From Pseudomonadota bacterium (GTDB taxonomy: Bacteria; Pseudomonadota; Alphaproteobacteria; Acetobacterales; Acetobacteraceae), in contig JAKAZO010000003.1 in the NCBI GenBank assembly GCA_021815825.1, forward strand, positions 1-64,000: a stretch of 64,000 bases of DNA, given 5' to 3'. Below the pieces are notes generated by a model, which had not been told where the DNA came from, searched no databases, and saw only the letters and a list, made by a program, of their open reading frames with translations. How positions within the stretch are numbered: position 1 is the first letter of the stretch; every line of letters begins with the position of its first letter. A program made the position numbers and the translations under genes. Shown piece by piece: positions 24,139 to 32,173 of the stretch.

Positions 24139-24335
24139 CATTTGAAAACAATCGACTGTGAAGAAATATTCAGCAACAAAGCTTGACTGGCCGCCATCGG
24201 GGAAGCGTCCTAGCTTTGCTGTGGCGGCATTCCGATGCCGCTCCCAGCCGACCGGCGTCACGCCGGGGGCCGGGTCTGGTTCCGGGGACGTGCCATGGTT
24301 CGGCACGCGAGAACAGGAAAGCGGCGACGCAGCGC

Positions 24336-25358
24336 ATGGACGGATTGCCCCCAGCATTCGAATCGCGGACCCTCGAAGCGCGGCTGCTTGACCGCCGTTT
24401 CAGCGATGCGGCCGAGCGGCGCAGCACTGCGGCGGTTTTGCGCCAGCGGACGCTGAAGCGCCCGATCGGCTGTGTCGGTGTGGGGCTGCATTCGGGCCGC
24501 CGGGTCGAACTGACCATCGCCCCCGCCCCGGCCAATAGCGGCATCGTCTTTCACCGCACGGATCTCGGTCCGGCTCCGGTGGAGATCGCCGCCCGGTTCG
24601 ACCGGGTCGTCGATACACGCCTGTGCACGGTGTTGGCGAGCGGTATCCGTCCGGAGGCGGAGGTAGGCACCGTCGAACATCTGCTGGCGGCTCTCGCCGG
24701 CAGTTTCGTCGACAACGCGGTCATCACCCTCGACGGACCCGAAGTACCAGTGCTTGACGGGTCGGCGGCGCCGTTCCTGTTCCTGCTGGATTGCGCGGGC
24801 ATCGTTGAACAGGAGCCGCCTCGGCGCTGGATCGAGATCCTGCGCCCGGTCCGCGTCACCGAAGGCGGAGGGTCCGTGGCGTTGCTGCCGGCCGCCGCCG
24901 ATGCGCCGCTGGGCCTGGAGATGGCGATGACGATCGACTTCGCCGCCAGCGCGATCGGGCATCAGAGCCTCGCGTTGCGCCTGAATCCGCTGTCGCTGCG
25001 CCACGACCTGGCCACGGCGCGCACCTTCACCCTTGCCGCCGAAATCGCCCACCTGCGCGCCACCGGCCGGGCCCTCGGGGGCAGTCTCGAAAACGCCGTG
25101 GTCGTGGACGGTGCCAAGGTGCTCAACCCCGGCGGGCTGCGCATGCCGGACGAGTTCGTCCGCCACAAGCTTCTCGACGCGGTCGGCGACCTCGCGTTGG
25201 CCGGCGCCTCACTGCATGGCCGCTTCGTCGGGCGTTGCTCCGGGCATGCCCTCAACAACCGGCTGCTGCGGGCTCTTTTCGAAGATCCCCACGCCTGGCG
25301 CGAGATCGGCTCCTCCCAGGCCGTCGTCTCCTCGCGCGCGCTCGTCGCCGCAGCCTGA
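24336..25358 (+). CDS. lpxC: UDP-3-O-acyl-GlcNAc deacetylase LpxC
   Basis: Zinc deacetylase committing UDP-GlcNAc to lipid A synthesis. It has 340 residues. The core begins with QRTLKRPIGCVGVGLHSG near residue 37. Zinc/catalytic motifs are VEHLLAAL (His115) and RHKLLDAVGDLAL with the His and Asp ligands. About 36 residues precede the point where E. coli LpxC begins. Either this is a real N-terminal extension, or translation starts later, for example at the TTG at 24438. The ribosome site for 24336 is weak (AGGAAA about 16 bases away). The gene is monocistronic between a terminator and tRNA-Pro. Confidence 0.95.
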   Translation: MDGLPPAFESRTLEARLLDRRFSDAAERRSTAAVLRQRTLKRPIGCVGVGLHSGRRVELTIAPAPANSGIVFHRTDLGPAPVEIAARFDRVVDTRLCTVLASGIRPEAEVGTVEHLLAALAGSFVDNAVITLDGPEVPVLDGSAAPFLFLLDCAGIVEQEPPRRWIEILRPVRVTEGGGSVALLPAAADAPLGLEMAMTIDFAASAIGHQSLALRLNPLSLRHDLATARTFTLAAEIAHLRATGRALGGSLENAVVVDGAKVLNPGGLRMPDEFVRHKLLDAVGDLALAGASLHGRFVGRCSGHALNNRLLRALFEDPHAWREIGSSQAVVSSRALVAAA

Positions 25359-25368
25359 AAGCTGCGGC
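25347..25368. terminator. Hairpin spanning the lpxC stop codon
   Basis: A perfect 8-bp inverted repeat, GCCGCAGC / GCTGCGGC with loop CTGAAA, contains the lpxC TGA. No T-tract follows, so it may be a weak or Rho-assisted terminator or only a mRNA-stabilising hairpin. Confidence 0.35.
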
Positions 25369-25387
25369 TGCGGCGCATCGGTGGTCT

Positions 25388-25416
25388 TGCCCTCGGGCAA
25401 ACGCGCCGCTATACGC
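25388..25416 (+). promoter_or_regulatory. Candidate promoter of tRNA-Pro
   Basis: TTGCCC at 25388-25393 and TATACG at 25411-25416 with 17-base spacing end 11 bases before the tRNA. The -35 lies inside a small palindrome, TTGCCCTCGGGCAA. Confidence 0.45.
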
Positions 25417-25427
25417 CCCCCTCGGCC

Positions 25428-25504
25428 GGAGTGTAGCTCAGCCTGGTAGAGCACAGTGTTCGGGACGCTGGGGCCGGAGGTTCGAATCCTCTCACTCCGA
25501 CCAT
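25428..25504 (+). tRNA. tRNA-Pro, anticodon CGG
   Basis: All four arms fold: acceptor CGGAGTG/CACTCCG, D arm GCTC/GAGC, anticodon stem CAGTG/CGCTG with loop TTCGGGA (anticodon CGG), and T arm GGAGG/CCTCT around TTCGAAT. The discriminator is A and CCA is encoded at 25502-25504. The C1-G72 pair is typical of proline tRNAs. Confidence 0.97.
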
Positions 25505-25589
25505 TCTCGCGCCCGTCCGCCGCGGCGGGGCCTGGACTTGGCATGGTCGCGCGCCGGGTCCGCCAAGCGCCACCTGGGAGGAACGCTGA

Positions 25590-26105
25590 ATGGACCTCAA
25601 GGATCACATCCGGTCGATCCCTGATTTCCCCAAGCCGGGCATCCTCTTCTACGACATTTCGACGCTGCTGCGGCACGCCGATGCCTGGCAGGTAGCCATG
25701 GGCCGGCTCGCCCGCGTGGTTCGCGCCCACCATCCGGACATGCTCGCCGGCCTCGAAAGCCGCGGCTTTCTGATCGCGGCGCCACTGGCTCTGAAACTCG
25801 GGTGCGGCTTCGTCATGCTGCGCAAACGCGGCAAGCTGCCCGGCAGGACGACGGGGCTCGAGTACGGGCTGGAATACGGCACGGACCGCATCGAGATCCA
25901 GACCGATGCCGTGGAACGGGGGCAGCGGGTTATCGTGGTCGACGATCTGCTGGCCACCGGCGGGACCATGGCGGCCGGGATCGCGTTGCTGCGCCAGGTC
26001 GGCGCGGTGGTTCCGGCGGCGGCGGCGCTGATCGAACTAACCTTCCTTGGCGGGCGCGAACGGCTGGACGTGCCATTCGAATCGCTGATCGCGTACGACT
26101 CGTGA
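25590..26105 (+). CDS. apt: Adenine phosphoribosyltransferase
   Basis: Purine salvage: adenine plus PRPP gives AMP. The 171 residues match the family length. Visible are [18 protein letters not shown] at the N-terminus, [15 protein letters not shown], and the PRPP-binding loop [17 protein letters not shown] at about 112-128. A strong GGGAGGAA ribosome site precedes the ATG. It sits 85 bases after tRNA-Pro and could be cotranscribed with it. Confidence 0.97.
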   Translation: MDLKDHIRSIPDFPKPGILFYDISTLLRHADAWQVAMGRLARVVRAHHPDMLAGLESRGFLIAAPLALKLGCGFVMLRKRGKLPGRTTGLEYGLEYGTDRIEIQTDAVERGQRVIVVDDLLATGGTMAAGIALLRQVGAVVPAAAALIELTFLGGRERLDVPFESLIAYDS

Positions 26106-26169
26106 GGCAGGTCATGACGCGGCTGGGCTCATGCATTTGCCCGATGCCGTGCGGCCTGCGGCCACGCCG

Positions 26170-27297
26170 ATGAGCGGACCGCCGCGTGACCGCCTGGATG
26201 GGCTGACGCGACGCGCGGGCATCGCTGCCGCGCTGTTCGGAATGGCTGGCCCCCTCGTACCACGCCGGACGCTCGCGCGTTCGAGCCTCGTGCATCAAGC
26301 GCTTGCCGACGGCCCCGCCGAGAGCCCATCCGGCCCGCTGGCCCAGGGCGCGACTATCCTGATCGCGGGGCCGCCGGACGGCACGCTCGACCGGGTCGCG
26401 TCGGCGATTCTGCCGCCCCTCACCCGGGCCTTGCCGCACGGCAGCAAAGTGGACCGCACCAACAGCGGCGGGATCGATGGGGTAACCGGGGCCAATCGCT
26501 TCGAGGCACGCGCCGCTCCGGATGGGCTCAATGTGCTGATGGCGCCTGGCTCGAGCGCGCTGGCTTGGCTGATCGGCGAACGGCGGGCGCAATTCGATGT
26601 CGGGCACTGGGTACCGGTCATGGCTGGCGCAACCCCCTGTATCATCGCCGGACGGATGCCGGTGGCGTCGCTGGTCCCGGGAGCGCGGTTCCGAATCGCC
26701 GCCGCGTCGGTCGCGGGCCCCGATGTCGCGGCGCTGCTCGGCCTCTACCTGCTCGGGATCGAAACCAGCGTCGTCTTTGGACTGCGCGGTCGCCAGGCGC
26801 GCGAGGCGCTCGAACAGGGCGGCGTCGATCTGGTGTTCGTGCATGGCACGCGGACAAGCGCCCAGCTTGCCGATCTCACGCGGTTCGGAGCGGCGCCGCT
26901 GTTCAGCCTCGGCGCCCCGAGGCCCGACGGTCAACCGGCCCGGGACCCCGCGGCGCCGGAACTGGCGAACCTCATCGAGCTGCATGAGCGCCTGCACGGC
27001 GCGCTGCCGTCAGGCCCACTCTACCAGGCTTGGTGCAGCGCTGCCGCGGCCGCCAGCCTGGCGTTCCTCATGGCGCTGCCGCAGATGACGCCGGCGGCGC
27101 TGATCGCCCTGTGGCGGGAAGCAGCAGCCGCAGCGGTGCGCTCACCCGACGCCGCGGCTCTTGTCGAGCTGGCTGACGTGCATCCGATGGCAGCACCTGC
27201 CGCCATCACCCGGGTCAGCGGTCTCGCCGCGCCGCCCGAATCGGCGCTGGCGCTGCGCCAATGGCTGGCAGGCCGCTTCGACTGGCACCCGAGCTGA
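26170..27297 (+). CDS. TctC/Bug-like tripartite tricarboxylate transporter binding protein (probable)
   Basis: A probable secreted solute-binding protein of about 375 residues. The N-terminus (LTRRAGIAAALFGMAGPLVP) looks like a Tat or Sec signal with twin arginines. The body has the Bug-family layout: a short strand and loop near 65, a Gly-rich segment (NSGGIDGVTGANRFEARAAPDG) and DVGHWVPVMAGATPCIIAGR. The usual Bug N-terminal Pro/Phe/Gly-rich ligand loop is poorly preserved. No TctA/TctB permease gene is adjacent, so it is an orphan. An alternative start is 26131. The family assignment is moderate and the ligand is unknown. Confidence 0.6.
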   Translation: MSGPPRDRLDGLTRRAGIAAALFGMAGPLVPRRTLARSSLVHQALADGPAESPSGPLAQGATILIAGPPDGTLDRVASAILPPLTRALPHGSKVDRTNSGGIDGVTGANRFEARAAPDGLNVLMAPGSSALAWLIGERRAQFDVGHWVPVMAGATPCIIAGRMPVASLVPGARFRIAAASVAGPDVAALLGLYLLGIETSVVFGLRGRQAREALEQGGVDLVFVHGTRTSAQLADLTRFGAAPLFSLGAPRPDGQPARDPAAPELANLIELHERLHGALPSGPLYQAWCSAAAAASLAFLMALPQMTPAALIALWREAAAAAVRSPDAAALVELADVHPMAAPAAITRVSGLAAPPESALALRQWLAGRFDWHPS

Positions 27298-27336
27298 GAT
27301 CAATCGAGCGACCGACCTCAGCACGGCTCCGCGGGC

Positions 27337-28107
27337 CTATTTCGGCGGCTGCACCGTGATCCCGTAATGGCCGTAGATGCGCGCGATCGTCCCGTCCGCG
27401 GCAAGTCGCGCCAGGGCGTCATCGATCGCGCGATGCAAATCGGCATCCGGCTGGCGCATGCCGACGGCGGCATTCCACGCCAAGGACGGCTCCGCCTCAT
27501 CGAAGCCAAGCAGTTCGATCGGGCTGCTGGGGTGCGTCCCGTTATAGTAGCTCGCCGAGATGTAGTTGACGGTCACGGCATCGACCTCACCCTTGGCCAG
27601 GGAATCGAGGCTATCGTCCTCGAAGGCGAAGGTGGAGATGCCGACATGGTGGCGGCCGAGAACCATTGCCGCGTATGAACCCACCAGGACGCCGACCTTG
27701 TTCTGCGAGCTCAGGTCCTGCCAGCCTTTGATCGGGCTGCCGCGCCGGACGGCCAGCACGACGCCGGTATGATAATAGGGCCGAGACAGTTCGAGCCGGC
27801 TCTTCGACTGCACTTCCGGAACGTCGATTGCGTCCATGATGATATCGCAGTCGGCGCGGTAGCGATGGACGCCGCCGACGATCCATTCGGGGTTCAGCGA
27901 CACGCCGAGCGCCTTGGCGAGTTCACCGGCGAGCTCGAGCTGGAAGCCGTGCAGCCCATCCTTGCGACTGGAATAGGGCAACGCATTGGGATGCGCGCAG
28001 ACCCCGAGTGTGCCCCGATCCTTGATCGACTCGAGCGAGCGCGCATCGCCCGCGCCCGGATGCAGGACCAGCGCCGCCAACAGAACCGTCAAGAACGCAC
28101 TCTTCAT
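27337..28107 (-). CDS. Quinoprotein-dehydrogenase-associated periplasmic binding protein (XoxJ/MoxJ-like)
   Basis: A 256-residue periplasmic protein of the type 3 solute-binding fold, with signal peptide MKSAFLTVLLAALVLHPGAG. LESIKDRGTLGVCAHPNALPYS and GFQLELAGELAKALG are typical of the MoxJ/XoxJ group found with PQQ methanol or ethanol dehydrogenases, where they are thought to help maturation or cytochrome contact rather than transport. The ATG at 28107 has AGGAGG seven bases upstream; ATGs at 28113 and 28128 would be too close to or beyond it. It is last in the dehydrogenase-cytochrome-binding protein order, separated by 267 bases that hold repeat element A. Confidence 0.82.
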   Translation of the reverse strand: MKSAFLTVLLAALVLHPGAGDARSLESIKDRGTLGVCAHPNALPYSSRKDGLHGFQLELAGELAKALGVSLNPEWIVGGVHRYRADCDIIMDAIDVPEVQSKSRLELSRPYYHTGVVLAVRRGSPIKGWQDLSSQNKVGVLVGSYAAMVLGRHHVGISTFAFEDDSLDSLAKGEVDAVTVNYISASYYNGTHPSSPIELLGFDEAEPSLAWNAAVGMRQPDADLHRAIDDALARLAADGTIARIYGHYGITVQPPK

Positions 28108-28122
28108 CGCCATCCCTCCTGC

Positions 28123-28237
28123 GAGCACGGCCCGGCCTGATGGAATGATCAGGTCGGGGACCCGTGCTCTAGAACCATATGAGTCTAGAGCAACGTCTCT
28201 CCAGTCTGCCCGAGCCGGAACGACTCAATCAGACCGG
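28123..28237. repeat. Three-hairpin repeat element, copy A
   Basis: 115 bases. Hairpin 1 is GAGCACGG/CCGTGCTC (28123-28130 with 28162-28169), enclosing an inner arm CCCGGCCTGAT/ATCAGGTCGGG. Hairpin 2 is GCTCTAGA/TCTAGAGC (28166-28173, 28184-28191) around a 10-base loop containing CATATG. Hairpin 3 is CCAGTCTG/CAGACCGG (28201-28237) with an inner GAGCC/GACTC. The 3' side of stem 1 overlaps the 5' side of stem 2, so they exclude each other. It lies just 5' of the XoxJ-like gene, reversed relative to it. Copy B is at 48639-48754. Confidence 0.8.
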
Positions 28238-28374
28238 AGGTTGCTGTAGAGCGTGATCCAAGCCCGAATACGCGCGGACCGCGCTCTAACCCGTTGTCTG
28301 TTCGAGCACCTGTATCCTACCAGCCGAGCCCGTCTGATCGGATGTCGCTCTCGCCGCCGACAGGTGGTGGCGAA

Positions 28375-28713
28375 TCACTTGGATGGCAAGGAGCGGATGT
28401 AATGCAGGATGTTCTGTATCTGCGCATCGTCGAACACCTTGCCCCAGGCCGGCATGGCGCCCGCCTTGCCGTTCTTGATCCGATTGATGATGAACGCATC
28501 ATCGCGCGCCGTGCCGGCGAGTTTCGGTCCCTTGCCGGCCTCGCGGCCGCCGTCGCTGTGGCACCAGCCACAGGAGGTGGCGAACAGGATTTCCCCGTTC
28601 TTGGTGGGGTCGCTGGGAGGCGCCGCTCCGGTCTCGGCCCGGGCCGGCAGCGCGGCAGCGGCAAACAGCAAGGCGAGCAAGGCGGCACGGGAAAACAGGA
28701 TCATGTCTGCCAT
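28375..28713 (-). CDS. Secreted c-type cytochrome, electron acceptor of the PQQ dehydrogenase (XoxG-like)
   Basis: A periplasmic class I cytochrome c, 112 residues with a signal peptide (FSRAALLALLFAAAALPARA). Haem attachment is Cys48-x-x-Cys51-His52 (CGWCH) and the distal ligand is Met87 (AGAMPAWG). It follows the dehydrogenase by 78 bases on the same strand, so it probably takes electrons from reduced PQQ to the respiratory chain. The start is uncertain: ATGs at 28713 and 28704 are both possible and neither has a clear ribosome site. Confidence 0.88.
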   Translation of the reverse strand: MADMILFSRAALLALLFAAAALPARAETGAAPPSDPTKNGEILFATSCGWCHSDGGREAGKGPKLAGTARDDAFIINRIKNGKAGAMPAWGKVFDDAQIQNILHYIRSLPSK

Positions 28714-28791
28714 CGCAACGGTCTCAGAAAGCTCCAAAAGCAAAGGGGAGCGGAGCCGAAGCTCCGCTCCCCCCATTCCAACAGTTCAGAC

Positions 28792-30543
28792 TTACTTCGT
28801 CGCCATCTTGTCGGAGCCAAGGCCGAACACGACGAGTGCACCGGCATCGCGCGGCATGCTCTTCCACGGCTCGCCGAACATCGAGCCGTAATCGTCGCCG
28901 ACGAGCCCGCCGAAGCCGGCCTCGACCGCGATATACTGCTTGCCGTGCGCCATGTAGCTGATGATGCCGCCGTTATGGCCGACGCCATCGTTGTGCGACC
29001 ACAGTTCCTTGCCGGTCTCGGCGTCGTAGGCATGGATGATACCAGCCGCGTCAGGCAGGAACACCAGGTTGCCGGCCGTCGAGAGCACGCTGGCCGTGGG
29101 CGGTGCGTTGTACTTGACTTCCCACTTCAGCTTGCCGGTGATCGGATCGCGCGCGTCCAGATGGCCATAGATCTGCCCGCTGGGCGGCTGTGCCATCTTG
29201 AAGTTCGCGCCGATGTTGAGCTGCACCTGCGGCTCGGTGATCGGCGTCGTCTTCACCACCTCGAGGGTGATGCACCACTCGTTGCCGACCTTGTACCAGA
29301 GGCCCGACTTCGGGCTGTAGGAGCCCGAGTTCCAGCTCACGCCGCCGTTGATCGCGGGGCAGAGCGGCTCCTGCTGCGGACCGGCAGAGAAATCCCGCCG
29401 CCCGATCAGCTCGCCCGTCTTCGGGTCGATACCCTTGACGAAATTATAGTTGTGAACGATCGGCCAGACATTCTCGACCTTGGCATTTGCGCGGTCGTAA
29501 ACAAAAATGAAGCCACTCTTGTTGACGTGCACCATGTACTTCTTGCCGCCCCGGTCGATCATCATGAATTCGCCGAGAGCGCTGTCGAAGTCCCAGTTGT
29601 CGTGCGGAAGTTCCTGATGATAGAACTTCAGCTTGCCGGTGTCCGGATCGAGGGCGAGAACCGAGGTGGTATAGAGATTGTCGCCCGGACGCGCGCCCTG
29701 CGTCTTGATGTCCGCGCCCGCCCAGTCATACAGCGGATCCGGGTTCGCCGTGCCCCACCACACGGTGTTGGTCTCGGCGTCATAGGTGCCCGGCATCCAG
29801 CCGCCACCGCCGCCGATCCGCCAGGTATCGTTGCCCCAGGACTTCTTCGCTTCCTCGGTGCCGGCGGTCGTGCTGAACGACCAGATCTGCTTGCCGGTCG
29901 CGGCATCGACGCCAAAGATGGTGCCCTGAACCGGCCACTCGCCACCCTGGCTGCCGATGATCACCTTGCCGCGCACGAACAGCGGCGCGCCAGTGAAGCC
30001 AACGGTCAGCTTCTGGCTGTCGACCAGCTTGGTGTCCCAGGCAGCCTGGCCGGTCTTCATGTCGAGCGCGATCAGGCGGCCATCGACGGTGCCGACATAG
30101 ACGTGACCGTCGCCAATGGCGATGCCGCGATTGTACGGCGAGTGCGTCTGACGGGCGATCAGGTCTTCGTCGAGCTTCGGAATGTAGCTCCACAGAACCT
30201 TGCCCGAAGCGCCATCGATGGCGAAGACGCGGCTGAACGACGAGGAGTAGTAGACCACCCCGTCCACGGCCAGGGGCATCGACTGCATGCCGCGCGTGGT
30301 GCGGCCGGGGAAGTGCATCCAGGCCACTTCCAGGTTCTTCACAGTCTTGGTGTTGATCTGGTCGAGACCGCTGTAGTCATAGCCCTTGTAGGAGCTGTGA
30401 TAGGTCAGCCAGTCCTTCGAGTCATGGTCGGCTGCTTCCAGCCGCTTGGCGTCAACCGCCTGCGCCATGCTCGCGACCGAACCCAGCATCGTTCCGGCGA
30501 CCAGCGCCGCCGAGAAAGCGATGAATCTGGACTTCACCCGCAT
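28792..30543 (-). CDS. PQQ-dependent methanol/ethanol-type dehydrogenase with lanthanide-type Asp pair
   Basis: A periplasmic quinoprotein alcohol dehydrogenase, 583 residues, eight-bladed propeller, with signal peptide SRFIAFSAALVAGTMLGSVA. Visible active-site residues: Glu202 (GGEWPVQG), Asn267 (GTANPDPLYDW), catalytic Asp318 and the extra Asp320 (HDNWDFD), and Lys342 (HVNKSGF). The Asp-x-Asp pair is the signature of lanthanide-dependent enzymes (XoxF, ExaF). The vicinal Cys-Cys of most methanol and ethanol dehydrogenases is absent; the aligned stretch reads THSPYNRG at about 133-140. There is no C-terminal haem domain, so the separate cytochrome is needed. The start at 30543 has GGAGGAAG upstream. 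Substrate unknown. Confidence 0.9.
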   Translation of the reverse strand: MRVKSRFIAFSAALVAGTMLGSVASMAQAVDAKRLEAADHDSKDWLTYHSSYKGYDYSGLDQINTKTVKNLEVAWMHFPGRTTRGMQSMPLAVDGVVYYSSSFSRVFAIDGASGKVLWSYIPKLDEDLIARQTHSPYNRGIAIGDGHVYVGTVDGRLIALDMKTGQAAWDTKLVDSQKLTVGFTGAPLFVRGKVIIGSQGGEWPVQGTIFGVDAATGKQIWSFSTTAGTEEAKKSWGNDTWRIGGGGGWMPGTYDAETNTVWWGTANPDPLYDWAGADIKTQGARPGDNLYTTSVLALDPDTGKLKFYHQELPHDNWDFDSALGEFMMIDRGGKKYMVHVNKSGFIFVYDRANAKVENVWPIVHNYNFVKGIDPKTGELIGRRDFSAGPQQEPLCPAINGGVSWNSGSYSPKSGLWYKVGNEWCITLEVVKTTPITEPQVQLNIGANFKMAQPPSGQIYGHLDARDPITGKLKWEVKYNAPPTASVLSTAGNLVFLPDAAGIIHAYDAETGKELWSHNDGVGHNGGIISYMAHGKQYIAVEAGFGGLVGDDYGSMFGEPWKSMPRDAGALVVFGLGSDKMATK

Positions 30544-31036
30544 GCGTCTTCCTCCATTCCGGCCCGGAACCATTCCCAGGCACCGTTTCCTCAACCACCC
30601 CACCCTGCGCAGGGTCCACACGAGCACGACCGGCCAACAGCCAGAAATCGCGCGCCCGCGAGTCACTGCAGGTCTCTGGGCCTCACCGAGTTGTCACCGG
30701 AACAGCCGTGCCCCTCTCCGCGGTGCCATGGGAGCAATCAAACCCCAGCACAATCCCGAGCACGTGCAAACCGTTTCCCCCTCGATCGATGGCATTTCTC
30801 TAACCCGGCAGTGAATTCGAGGCAATAGCCGCGTGCTTCCAACGACGCTTCGGCCGTTGGCCTTGCCTCTGGGCGGGACCAGCCGCGCCCAAAACCCAGT
30901 CGGCCCGCGTCTTCACCACCACCGCTGGCAAAGGTTCGTCTGTCGGTCTTGTCACGGGGACGGACCCGATCGCTCTTGGCGCCCCCGGCAGCATTGCAAA
31001 TGCCCGGCGCCGATCCCGCAAAACATAAAGAGGAAT
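30544..31036. other. Intergenic region upstream of the PQQ dehydrogenase
   Basis: About 490 bases between the dehydrogenase start and tRNA-His, both read on the minus strand. I found no credible gene; open frames here are short and include tRNA sequence. It should contain the promoter of the PQQ operon, but no convincing -35/-10 or sigma54 site could be picked by eye. Confidence 0.5.
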
Positions 31037-31113
31037 TGGGGCGAGCGATGGGATTCGAACCCACGACATCCAAGACCACAACCTGGCGCTCTACCAACTG
31101 AGCTACGCCCGCC
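31037..31113 (-). tRNA. tRNA-His, anticodon GTG
   Basis: On the minus strand: an extra G at -1 opposite C73 (the histidine identity feature), acceptor GCGGGCG/CGCTCGC, D arm GCTC/GAGC, anticodon stem CCAGG/CTTGG with loop TTGTGGT (anticodon GTG), T arm GTGGG/CCCAT around TTCGAAT, and encoded CCA at 31037-31039. Confidence 0.97.
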
Positions 31114-31127
31114 GCCCGATGGACATG

Positions 31128-31157
31128 GTGTTAGGACGATCCCCGCGGCGCCGTCAA
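31128..31157 (-). promoter_or_regulatory. Candidate promoter of tRNA-His
   Basis: On the minus strand TTGACG (31157-31152), an 18-base spacer and TAACAC (31133-31128), 14 bases before the tRNA. The TGA stop of the upstream glycosyltransferase lies inside the -35 hexamer. The -10 is weak. Confidence 0.35.
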
Positions 31158-32173
31158 CGTCTCGCCGCGACATCCGCAAGGAAGCGCCGCCACTGTGCCA
31201 GCACCGGGGCGGCCGCGAATTCGGCGGCGAAGCGTGCCCGCCCCGCCGCGGCCATGCGCCGGGCCAGGGTGACGTCGTCAAGCACCGAGCGGATCGCCTC
31301 GGCCAGAGCGGCGGCGTCCTCGCGTGGGCAGACGAGGCCATCGATTCCCGGGCGAATCAGTTCCCGCGGCCCGTCGGCATCGGCCGCCACCACCGCGCAC
31401 CCAGCCGACCACGCCTCCAGCACCACATTTCCGAGCGGCTCCACGCGCGAGGAGCAGACGAAGACGTCCGCCGCCTTGAGCAGCGCTCCGACATCCTGGC
31501 GCCAACCGACGAAATGGACCCGCCCGGCGACGCCTTCCGCACGAGCGATCGCCGCCAGCGCCTCCCCCTCCGGCCCGGCGCCCGCGATCACCAATCGCGC
31601 CCGCGGAACCAGGGCCAGGGCACGGATCAGCACGTCGAACGCCTTGTCGCGATGTAACCGCCCAAGCGCGAGCAGCGCCGGCTCGCCATGCGCGAACGCC
31701 TCGGCCGGGGCTGTCGCGGCGAAGTCGGTGACGAAATTCGGCAGATGGTGCGTTCGCTCCGCCGGCCAACCGTTCGCCCGCAGCCAGGCGACGATCCCCT
31801 CCGTGTTACCGACCAGGTGGTCCGCGTGGCGGTAATATTTCATCGGGTAGTAGCCGCCGAGCCGGGCGACATGGACGAATTTGCCGCGCGGCATGTGCCA
31901 GGTGGCACGGCTCATCCAGCTCACCGCGACGTCGGGCGCGAAGGCGCGCAGGAGCCTTCCCAGCCGTGGACGGGTCATGACATCGAGCCGGCCGCCAAAG
32001 GCCAGGCTCTCGGGCGCGAGACCGGCCTCGCGCAGTCGCGCCGCGCGCGCCGGCTCGGTTCGGATCACCGGCAACACGGTCTCGCCCGCCTGGTGCAGTG
32101 CGATGCTCAGGCGCTCGAAGAAGAGCTCGGCACCGCCGGACGGCGCGCCGGCCATCACCTGGGCGATCCTCAT
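31154..32173 (-). CDS. Glycosyltransferase, GT4 family
   Basis: A retaining GT-B glycosyltransferase, 339 residues, probably acting on lipopolysaccharide or another surface glycan. The N-terminal GAPSGGAELFFERL is the acceptor-side glycine loop. LALGRLHRDKAFDVLIRAL and VHFVGWRQDVGALLKAADVFV are GT4 blocks. The EX7E motif is EPLGNVVLE, followed by AWSAGCAVVA. The ATG at 32173 overlaps the GT9 stop (ATGA), so the pair is coupled. The frame stays open upstream through GT9 in the wrong phase. Donor and acceptor sugars are unknown. Confidence 0.9.
   Translation of the reverse strand: MRIAQVMAGAPSGGAELFFERLSIALHQAGETVLPVIRTEPARAARLREAGLAPESLAFGGRLDVMTRPRLGRLLRAFAPDVAVSWMSRATWHMPRGKFVHVARLGGYYPMKYYRHADHLVGNTEGIVAWLRANGWPAERTHHLPNFVTDFAATAPAEAFAHGEPALLALGRLHRDKAFDVLIRALALVPRARLVIAGAGPEGEALAAIARAEGVAGRVHFVGWRQDVGALLKAADVFVCSSRVEPLGNVVLEAWSAGCAVVAADADGPRELIRPGIDGLVCPREDAAALAEAIRSVLDDVTLARRMAAAGRARFAAEFAAAPVLAQWRRFLADVAARR

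Noticed and set aside
28294-30828. 844-codon plus-strand open frame
   Set aside because: Antisense of the PQQ dehydrogenase and cytochrome genes; no recognisable protein features.
30800-31081. 93-codon minus-strand frame upstream of the PQQ operon
   Set aside because: It starts inside tRNA-His sequence and continues through non-coding DNA; no ribosome site.
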